A stretch of 48,986 nt of DNA. Source: Salinibacterium sp. (GTDB taxonomy: Bacteria; Actinomycetota; Actinomycetes; Actinomycetales; Microbacteriaceae). The translations under genes and the position numbers were made by a program. Under the pieces are notes generated by a model, which was given only the letters and a program-made list of their open reading frames with translations, searched no databases and was not told the origin of the DNA. The DNA lies in the NCBI GenBank assembly GCA_025351795.1, contig JANXVG010000023.1:1-48986 (forward strand), read 5' to 3'. Shown here piece after piece: positions 43,041 through 48,986 of this stretch; within the stretch, counting starts at the first letter, position 1; every line of letters starts with the position of its first letter.

Positions 43041-43754
43041 TCAGGTACGTCGTCGCGCTCGCACGACTACGTCGTGAGTGTGGTGTGATCCGGCTCCGGT
43101 GGTTACATGGCGTGGCCGGGTCTCGTTGATCTCGATCCTCCAACCGTCATCCAGCATGGCGGCAACATTGGCGGGGCTCACGTATTCGTCGGGATTGAAG
43201 CCGTGGATGTTGGCCTGCTCTTTGTTCGGCGCGGCGTGGTGCACGACGAGCAGCAGACCGCCAGGCGCAACCGCGTTGATCAGCGCGCGCTCGGCAATGT
43301 TGTCGTCAGTGCGCAGTAGGGCGGGGTATTGCGCGGACACCAGGTCGAATGTTGCTGGTGGTATCGTCGCTTCGACGAGACCGGCGTGCAGCCAGTGCAC
43401 GTGAAGACCGAGCCGCTCGGCCTGACCAGCAGCTCGATCAAGAGCCACCCGAGAGACGTCCAATGCAGTGACGTCCCAGCCGTGTTCTGCCAGCCACAGG
43501 GCATCGGCACCCTCGCCGCACCCGACGTCTAGGACCCGTCCGGGACGAAGGCCCCGCGTCTCGCTGACTAACGAGATATTGGGCTGCCCGCTCCACAAAT
43601 GCTCGATGCCAGAGTAACGCTGGTCCCAAAAGTCTTCGATCCCGCCGCGATCCCGTGGACTATGGGTGGCAGAACCTGACTCGGTGGCCGTCACGTCATT
43701 CTCTATACCTGCTGCTGCGGGGAGAGCTGACGGATTGTCATTGGTCTGGTCCAT
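43041..43754 (-). CDS. Class I SAM-dependent methyltransferase
   Basis: 237 aa from ATG 43754. FWDQRYSGIEHLWSGQPN and the SAM motif VLDVGCGEGADALWLAEHGW are typical of TehB/thiopurine-like methyltransferases found widely in actinobacteria. Substrate unknown. A hydrophilic N-terminal 40 residues is poorly structured. Confidence 0.88.
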   Translation of the reverse strand: MDQTNDNPSALPAAAGIENDVTATESGSATHSPRDRGGIEDFWDQRYSGIEHLWSGQPNISLVSETRGLRPGRVLDVGCGEGADALWLAEHGWDVTALDVSRVALDRAAGQAERLGLHVHWLHAGLVEATIPPATFDLVSAQYPALLRTDDNIAERALINAVAPGGLLLVVHHAAPNKEQANIHGFNPDEYVSPANVAAMLDDGWRIEINETRPRHVTTGAGSHHTHDVVVRARRRT

Positions 43755-44079
43755 AGACCTAGCATGCATCCTCCGAGGGTCGTTGACGAATCACATGGCT
43801 GAACTGGCAAAGGAAGTCGAACAGCCCGAGGCTCATGCGGCCGTGTGCATCAAGGGTGACCACACAGCGGGTCGAAGCCCCACCAATTGGTGGGCGCGCA
43901 TTCACCGACCTCAACTGCGAATTTCGCCGGGTAACCTCGATGCAGTGTGGGCAGCGAAACAAGCGGGGACCACATCCCAGACGATGGGATGTGAAATCCC
44001 GGTTCGCTATCGCGCCGCTTAACGATATATCGTTAAGTATCGTCGAGCCGTGGGTGGCTATGGCGCTGAGGAGGACATC
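43755..44079. other. 325-bp divergent promoter region
   Basis: Lies between the methyltransferase and padR genes. It contains a 16-bp palindrome CCCACCAATTGGTGGG at 43879-43894 of unknown role and the likely PadR operator at 44018-44037. No gene seen. Confidence 0.6.
44018..44037. promoter_or_regulatory. PadR operator (perfect 20-bp palindrome)
   Basis: CTTAACGATATATCGTTAAG is a perfect palindrome 42 nt before the padR ATG. AT-rich dyads with ATAT/TATCGTTA cores are typical PadR targets, so autoregulation is likely. Confidence 0.75.
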
Positions 44080-44649
44080 ATGAGCAGTTCATTTATGGGC
44101 GAGGGGTTTGGCGGCCGGCGCGGCGGCGTTGGTGAGGGCTGGCCAGGCGCCGCGGTTTGGGAAGCGATGGAGCAGTTGCGCGCGCAGTTTGACCGGAAGG
44201 TCGGCACGAGGATGGGGCGCGGTGACGTGCGTGCGGCGGTGCTTGCCCTCCTGGCGGAGAAGCCGATGCACGGCTATCAGATCATCCATGAGATCGAGGA
44301 ACGCAGCGGTGGCGCGTGGAAGCCGAGCCCCGGCTCGGTGTATCCGACGCTCCAACTGCTTGCTGACGAGGGCTTCATCAGCGCCGAGGAGTCCAATGGT
44401 CGCAAGACCTACTCGCTTACCGACGAGGGGCGACAAGTAGCAGAAGCCGCGGCGGGAAACTCCGCGCCCTGGGAGGCGCAGGGCACCCGGGACAGCGCAC
44501 GGGCGACTGCGCTACCCAAGGCCGGTATCGACTTGGCCCAGGCAGCCGCGCAGGTCGGCCGCTCCGGCAACCCTGAGCACGTGAAACAGGCTGTCGCGGT
44601 GTTGGATGAGGCGCGTCGTAAGCTATATTCAATCCTTGCCCAGGACTGA
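44080..44649 (+). CDS. PadR-family transcriptional regulator
   Basis: 189 aa. A Gly-rich N-terminus precedes the PadR winged helix (AVLALLAEKPMHGYQIIHEIEER, cited as LLAEKPMHGYQIIHEI; then KPSPGSVYPTLQLLADEGFI, and GRKTYSLTDEG). The C-terminal dimer helix ends LDEARRKLYSIL. It lies 51 bp before the ABC1 kinase gene, which it may control. Confidence 0.92.
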   Translation: MSSSFMGEGFGGRRGGVGEGWPGAAVWEAMEQLRAQFDRKVGTRMGRGDVRAAVLALLAEKPMHGYQIIHEIEERSGGAWKPSPGSVYPTLQLLADEGFISAEESNGRKTYSLTDEGRQVAEAAAGNSAPWEAQGTRDSARATALPKAGIDLAQAAAQVGRSGNPEHVKQAVAVLDEARRKLYSILAQD

Positions 44650-44700
44650 CCGAATGCCTACAGCGCGTCGGCGTAGCTGAGATTAGATGACCGAGACTAG

Positions 44701-46410
44701 ATGACCGACGCCAGGAATATGCGCGCCCGCTCCCACAGGATCCTGTGGTTCGCCGCCCGCTATCTGGTGCAGACGTGGTGGTACGAACTCGTTCTGCCGC
44801 GGGTCGGGCTCGCGCGGGTCGCAGCACGGAGCAGGTCGGCGCGCCTGAAGCGTATTGCGCAGCACTTCCACGTGCTCGCGGTCGACCTGGGCGGCCTGAT
44901 GATCAAGGTCGGCCAGTTCATGTCGTCACGGCTCGACGTGCTGCCCCCAGAGATCACCAGAGAGCTCGAGGGTCTGCAAGACGAAGTTCCGCCGGTGCCG
45001 TTTCCGGCGATCCGAGCCCTCGCCGAAGCCGAGTTCGGTGTGACACTCGAGCGTGCGTTCTCGTTCATCGACCCAACGCCGGTGGCGGCGGCATCCCTCG
45101 GTCAGGTCCACCGTGCTCGGCTATCAGAGACCGATGCAGCCCAGACGGGCCTGCTCGACGTCGTCATCAAGATTCAGCGGCCGGGCATCAGCACGATTGT
45201 CGAAGTCGACCTCAGCGCTCTCCGCCGTGTCGCCGGCTGGCTCAGCCACGTGCGCCTTGTCTCGGATCGTGTCGATATGCCCGCCCTCGTCGAGGAGTTC
45301 GCGTTCACGAGCCTCGAGGAAATCGACTACCTGCACGAGGCTGCGAGCGCCGAGCGGTTCGCTCATGACTTCCTAGACGACTCCCGAGTCAGCGTTCCCG
45401 AGTTGGTGTGGGAGCGCACAACGCGGCGGGTGCTCACCCTGCAAGATGTGACCGCCATCAAGATCAACGATGTCGACGGGCTGAGGGCAGCCGGTATCGA
45501 TCCGTCCGAAGTTGCCACTGAGTTCGCGACCGTCATGTTCGACCAGCTTTTCCTCCATGGCTACTTCCACGCCGACCCGCACCCCGGCAACATCTTCGTT
45601 ACTCCGCTCGGCGACGCCGGTGCCCTCGGAGCGCACGGCGGTCGGGCCTGGAAGTTCACCTTCATCGACTTCGGGATGATGGGCGAAGTGCCCGAAGTCT
45701 TGCGTCGGGGGCTTCGCAAGCTACTCATCGCCGCCGCGTCCCGCGACGGCAAGGGGATGGTTGACGGCATCCGTGAGGTGGGTGTTCTCCTGCCGTCCGC
45801 TGACACCGCAGAACTCGAGCGAGCGATGACGAAGCTGTTCGCCCGGTTCGGCGGGATGGGTTTCGCCGAGTTGCAGGATGTCGACCCGCGCGAATTCCGT
45901 GCCTTCGCCGTCGAGTTCGGTGATGTGGTGCGCTCGCTACCGTTTCAGCTTCCCGAGAACTTTCTTCTTATCATCCGCGCGATGTCGCTGACCTCGGGAA
46001 TGTGCAGTTCGCTCGACCCCGCCTTCAATATCTGGAATGCGGTTGAGCCGTATTCTGCCCAGCTGGTCCGAGCCGAAGGTGGGAACGTGGTGAAGGCGAT
46101 CGCGCAGCAGGCGATGTCGGTTGCTGGCATCATCGCGCGACTGCCCCAGCGGCTCGACAACCTCACGACGCGCTTCGAGGCGGGCACAGTCTCGGTGCAA
46201 ACCCCTCGACTCGAGCGGCGTCTGGGCAGCATCGAGCGAACCGGACGGCAGATCATCTCGGCGATCATGTTCGCCGCCCTGCTGATCGGCGGCGTCTTGC
46301 TTCGTGCCGAGGATGTCGTGTTCGGCACGGTCCTCATGGCCGTTTCTGGGCTCCCGCTGCTGCACGCCCTTCTCGCCGGGGTCGTTGCGCGGCGCGGCCC
46401 TCTGCCCTAA
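44701..46410 (+). CDS. ABC1/UbiB-family atypical kinase
   Basis: 569 aa. The family hallmark KVGQFMSSRLDVLPPEI, the Ala-rich AAASLGQVHRA loop, the catalytic HGYFHADPHPGNIFV and the metal site FIDFGMMGEV are intact. Two C-terminal membrane helices follow (IMFAALLIGGVLL, VLMAVSGLPLLHALLAGVVA). Relatives support quinone synthesis or lipid handling. The DNA before it has a small repeat (TAGATGACCGA twice), so an ATG at 44687 is also seen but hits a stop after five codons. Confidence 0.92.
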   Translation: MTDARNMRARSHRILWFAARYLVQTWWYELVLPRVGLARVAARSRSARLKRIAQHFHVLAVDLGGLMIKVGQFMSSRLDVLPPEITRELEGLQDEVPPVPFPAIRALAEAEFGVTLERAFSFIDPTPVAAASLGQVHRARLSETDAAQTGLLDVVIKIQRPGISTIVEVDLSALRRVAGWLSHVRLVSDRVDMPALVEEFAFTSLEEIDYLHEAASAERFAHDFLDDSRVSVPELVWERTTRRVLTLQDVTAIKINDVDGLRAAGIDPSEVATEFATVMFDQLFLHGYFHADPHPGNIFVTPLGDAGALGAHGGRAWKFTFIDFGMMGEVPEVLRRGLRKLLIAAASRDGKGMVDGIREVGVLLPSADTAELERAMTKLFARFGGMGFAELQDVDPREFRAFAVEFGDVVRSLPFQLPENFLLIIRAMSLTSGMCSSLDPAFNIWNAVEPYSAQLVRAEGGNVVKAIAQQAMSVAGIIARLPQRLDNLTTRFEAGTVSVQTPRLERRLGSIERTGRQIISAIMFAALLIGGVLLRAEDVVFGTVLMAVSGLPLLHALLAGVVARRGPLP

Positions 46411-46461
46411 GAGGTCGAGGGCAACCAACCACCGGCGCTCTGGCTGGTTACCGTGATCTGC

Positions 46462-47257
46462 ATGACACTCCCCGCGGCATGGAATCTTACCGGCCACACG
46501 GCTTTGGTTACCGGGGCGGGAAGCCCGACCGGAATCGGCTTTGCTTCCGCCCGATCCCTCGGTCACCTTGGAGCCGCTGTTGCGATCACCGGCACGACAG
46601 CCCGGATCCATGACCGAGTTGACGAACTGCGCGAGCTCGGCATCAACGCTCGCGGGTTTGTTGCGCGACTCGAGACGGCGGCGCTCGCCGGCGAGTTGGG
46701 TGCTGCGCTGGCGGTGGCGTCGGTGGTGCCGAACATCCTGGTGAATAACGCCGGTATGGTCGCGGTAGACGACGCCGAAATGCTCTCGGGTTGACGCCCT
46801 GATGGATCCGGACGACTGGGATCGCAGCATCGCCATGACCCTGTCGAGCGCGTTCTACCTGACCCGTCTCGTCCTTCCCCAGATGCGCGCCGCGCGCTGG
46901 GGACGAATCGTCACGGTGGCGAGCGTAACCGGACCGATAATGGCGTCACGCGGCGACATCTCCTATGCTGCGGCGAAAGCCGGGCTCGTCGGCCTCACAC
47001 GAGCCCTCGCCGTCGACGAAGCAGGTGCCACGATCACGGCGAACGCGGTCGCACCCGGCTGGATTGCGACCGGGTCCCAGCTGCCGTCCGAAGCGCTCGA
47101 AGGTGGGCATGTTCCGGCCGGTAGAAGCGGAACGGCCGACGAGGTGGCGTCGGCGATCGTCTGGCTGGCGACCCCAGGCGCGTCCTACGTGACCGGACAG
47201 GTAATCGTCGTCGACGGCGGGAATAGTGTCGCCGAAGAACGATTGGCGCCGTCGTAA
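46462..47257 (+). pseudogene. SDR-family oxidoreductase with a one-base frameshift
   Basis: Joined, about 264 aa. Part one has the cofactor motif ALVTGAGSPTGIGFASARSL and LVNNAGMVAVDD; part two has the catalytic SYAAAKAG (YxxxK), ANAVAPGWIATG and VTGQVIVVDGGNS. The first frame stops at 46792-46794; dropping one G from GGG (46788-46790) restores the frame into VDALMDPDDWDRSI. So one extra base breaks it. Sequence error is possible. Confidence 0.85.
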
Positions 47258-47502
47258 GGCGGTGCCTTGCCTCTCGCCTCTTCCGGACAAAACTCACCAG
47301 AAGTCAACAGGTCAATCGCGCCTACGGGCCAGTATCCACAAAAGCCTTGTGCCACACGCCCTCGAAGAGCGCTACTGGCCTAATCTTCGAAGAGCGTCGA
47401 CACCTCATAAGAAGCAAGGTGGTCAAGTTTCTGCGCCGCCATGAACGACCGCCGCGCGGGACCACCCGACCTCGGGCCGGGACTGCTGTTCTTCATGAAA
47501 CT

Positions 47503-47520
47503 ATCGTCGTGCACGACGAT
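47503..47520. repeat. Isolated 18-bp palindrome
   Basis: ATCGTCGTGCACGACGAT is perfectly self-complementary. No gene start is near. It could be an operator left from a lost regulator or a recombination site. Confidence 0.4.
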
Positions 47521-47783
47521 CAACGATGGACTGGACATGGTGGGACTTCCTGATCTCGCCCTACGTCACACAGCGGAGTTGCTCTGAGCTACTGGCCTCA
47601 CCCAACCCTGACACGTAGGGGGAGAGCAAGCAGGGCAGACTGGTCTAGAGCCATCGTGTGTTTGTGTCTTTCTGGGAGAAACTTTGAACGGTTCTCACTG
47701 ACCATCCCACGGTGGCTCACTACGTCGACAATCCGACGCTCAACGCCGGGAAATTACACCACTCACGGGGACGCAACCGGAAA

Positions 47784-47819
47784 AAACGGGAAAGACCCCA
47801 GCTATTCACTGGGGTCTTT
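47784..47819 (-). terminator. Intrinsic terminator downstream of tRNA remnant B
   Basis: Perfect 11-bp stem AAAGACCCCAG / CTGGGGTCTTT with loop of 7 nt; on the minus strand CCCG and then six T follow. It stands directly after the tRNA-Arg-like 3' end on that strand, as a tRNA gene's own terminator would. Confidence 0.8.
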
Positions 47820-47823
47820 GGGT

Positions 47824-47867
47824 GCGCCCGGAGGGATTTGAACCCCGGCCTATCGATCCGTAGTCGA
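47824..47867 (-). repeat. tRNA-Arg(ACG) 3' half, putative att remnant B
   Basis: The reverse complement reads as the 3' half of a tRNA: anticodon-arm TCGA-CTACGGA-TCGA (ACG), then GGCCGGGGTTCAAATCCC and the acceptor CCGGGCGC with A and CC. One G is missing from the T-stem. The DNA on the other side does not form a D-arm, so this is a fragment. Such 3' fragments are what integrating islands leave at tRNA genes. Confidence 0.65.
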
Positions 47868-48012
47868 AAGTCGTCTCCCCGGGGTTATGCGGAAGTGGCT
47901 GAAAACCCGCCAAATCGCTGGTGATTGGGAGCGACCTCGATGCCGCGAGTTGACCAAGATGCTCTCCGTGTGTGGGTGAAATGTGGGCACGGATTTAACG
48001 AGAGACGCTCGA

Positions 48013-48900
48013 TTATTGTTGCCAGTGGGCTCTCGTCGGGTGCCAACTCCGGGCGAGCAAGGCTGTGCCAAGTACAGGATCGATGAGGGCAGCGATCCGG
48101 CTAAGGGCATCTGAGAAGTGTTCTGGGATCGAGTCCTTATGAGCTTGGTTAAGGCGCCAGAGTCCCCACTTCGCTTGCGCGATCGGCGGCATGGTTTTCA
48201 ACGCTGGGATGAGCGGCTCGAGGGTAGCTCGCCGATGAGTAGCAACGGTCGTGAGAGCTGATCGCAATTCGGTCTCCTCCATCGAGTGTCGCGCAGCGAT
48301 AGCGACGACGTCAGCGAAGTCACGCCATCTCGTGTTGGCTTCTCCGCGTTGGAGCATCGTGACCACCTTCTCGGCCACGACCATCACGAGGGGGTAGCCA
48401 AGGATTGAGATCGGTGCCGACTGGTCCCTATCGAGAAGGCGCGGCACGTCGATCATTTGGGGAGCCGGCCAGACCGGGTCACCGAAGCTGATGTCGAGGC
48501 CGATGACGCTTTCGGATCGCCCAATCAAGCCGACCAGCTTCACCCGAATGCCCTGATAGTCGTCTCCCTCGCGGATTGTCTCGGCGCGTATCGAGTCGAG
48601 GTCGAACTCGAGACCGTCGTTCAAAGCGATTGCTGCGATCTCGCGCACACGGCGAGCGACGTCCTGAGTGTCGTTGGCGATTCGTGTTGCTTTCAGATCG
48701 ATGTCCTTGGTCGGTCGACGAAGAGCGAACGCGGCGAGAAGCACGCCACCCTTGAGCACGAAATCTTCTGCGTGGTCGGATGCGGCAATTCTTGCCAGCA
48801 TCCCCTCCAGAACGTAGAGGCGCGCCAGTTCGCTGACGTTCTGCCCGTTGGCGCGCGCCTGGTTCTGGATGTGGGCGAAACGCGACGCTCCGCTGATCAC
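48013..48900 (-). CDS. AbiEii-type nucleotidyltransferase toxin
   Basis: 295 aa. FVLKGGVLLAAFALRRPTKDIDLKA (cited as FVLKGGVLLAAF and RRPTKDIDL) is the GG...TxDxD nucleotidyltransferase motif of the AbiEii/AbiGii toxin family; GYPLVMVVAEKVVTMLQRGEANTRWRDFADV (in parts EKVVTMLQRG, RWRDFADV) is also typical. AbiE toxins modify tRNA or block growth in phage defence. The GTG start (48898-48900) overlaps the antitoxin stop by 4 bp. Confidence 0.9.
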   Translation of the reverse strand: MISGASRFAHIQNQARANGQNVSELARLYVLEGMLARIAASDHAEDFVLKGGVLLAAFALRRPTKDIDLKATRIANDTQDVARRVREIAAIALNDGLEFDLDSIRAETIREGDDYQGIRVKLVGLIGRSESVIGLDISFGDPVWPAPQMIDVPRLLDRDQSAPISILGYPLVMVVAEKVVTMLQRGEANTRWRDFADVVAIAARHSMEETELRSALTTVATHRRATLEPLIPALKTMPPIAQAKWGLWRLNQAHKDSIPEHFSDALSRIAALIDPVLGTALLARSWHPTRAHWQQ

Positions 48901-48986
48901 AACAACACCTCGAGGGACTTGCGCAGCTGAGGCAATGCCTTCGGAAAGTGCGCCGCCATTTTCAGCAAATCGGCCGGGTGGGATCC
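48897..48986 (-). CDS. AbiEi-type antitoxin, C-terminal end (partial)
   Basis: Only the last 29 residues are in the window: PADLLKMAAHFPKALPQLRK then SLEVLL and stop. The position directly before an AbiEii toxin and the GTGA overlap match the antitoxin gene of bicistronic AbiE systems. The gene continues beyond the right end. Confidence 0.75.
   Translation of the reverse strand, partial: GSHPADLLKMAAHFPKALPQLRKSLEVLL

Larger units (their letters stand above)
47258..48012. other. 755-bp region without a supported gene
   Basis: Contains an isolated 18-bp palindrome (47503-47520), an intrinsic terminator (47791-47819) and a tRNA-Arg 3' half remnant (47824-47867). Short open frames exist on both strands but none shows a family or a good start. 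It looks like junction DNA between two inserted segments. Confidence 0.6.

Noticed and set aside
47258-47823. Integrase gene for the tRNA-flanked block
   Set aside because: No tyrosine-recombinase motifs found in any frame here.
47824-47900. Complete tRNA-Arg gene
   Set aside because: The anticodon and T-arm regions look real, but no 5' half follows on the minus strand.
1-48986. CRISPR array, rRNA genes, complete insertion sequences
   Set aside because: No regularly spaced repeats, no rRNA-like sequence, and no transposase or integrase motifs were seen.

Overview
The window is high-GC, gene-dense bacterial DNA from an actinobacterium. The evidence is many GTG starts, 4-bp start/stop overlaps, probable leaderless transcripts, a menaquinone pathway with System II cytochrome c maturation, a BldC-type regulator and a bS22 mini ribosomal protein. 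Gene content and the very frequent word GGATGC suggest Microbacteriaceae (order Micrococcales); the genus cannot be fixed from this sequence.

Layout. 1-5.8 kb: tRNA-Tyr, a LacI regulator, a transglycosylase, YajQ, a cardiolipin synthase and an FprA-type ferredoxin reductase. 5.9-15.9 kb: a menaquinone block (polyprenyl diphosphate synthase, menG, menF, menD, menA, menE, menC) interrupted by PPK2 and small membrane proteins. menB is absent, but a 34-codon ORF resembling the C-terminus of MenB lies just upstream of menE. 15.9-20.5 kb: a cytochrome c biogenesis operon (histidine phosphatase, TlpA/ResA, CcdA, ResB, CcsB). 20.5-28.3 kb: archaeal-size AspRS, a ZIP transporter behind a DtxR-like box, bS22, BldC, an ArsR-type regulator, proC, a CDF transporter and TadA. 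28.3-34 kb: upp, then a probable leaderless cysteine-rich leader peptide before a winged-helix regulator, then MarR-photolyase and psuG-psuK.

34.1-40.35 kb is an arsenic island with two converging operons: arsR-arsD-arsA on the plus strand, and (arsR-arsC fusion)-arsC-arsC2-trxB-aqpS on the minus strand. It is heavily damaged: UGA replaces Cys13 of ArsD, ArsA is split by one extra base, ArsC2 is frameshifted, and TrxB has lost roughly 140 nt. The two operons have different dyad operators; the minus-strand operon has two copies of CATAGA-N6-TCTATG. No ArsB/Acr3 pump is visible.

40.58-48.99 kb is accessory DNA. Two degenerate copies of a tRNA-Arg(ACG) 3' half, at 40577 and 47824, bracket a block of unrelated genes (isochorismatase-like, monooxygenase-like, SOUL, methyltransferase, PadR, ABC1 kinase, a frameshifted SDR). 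Beyond the second copy lies an AbiE-type toxin-antitoxin pair that runs off the window. This suggests serial island insertion at a tRNA-Arg gene to the right of the window.

The strongest leads are the cysteine leader peptide with a 7-nt anti-Shine-Dalgarno, the cysteine-free ArsR domain fused to ArsC with its repeated operator, the UGA in arsD, the menB-like micro-ORF, and an apparent AUC start codon.
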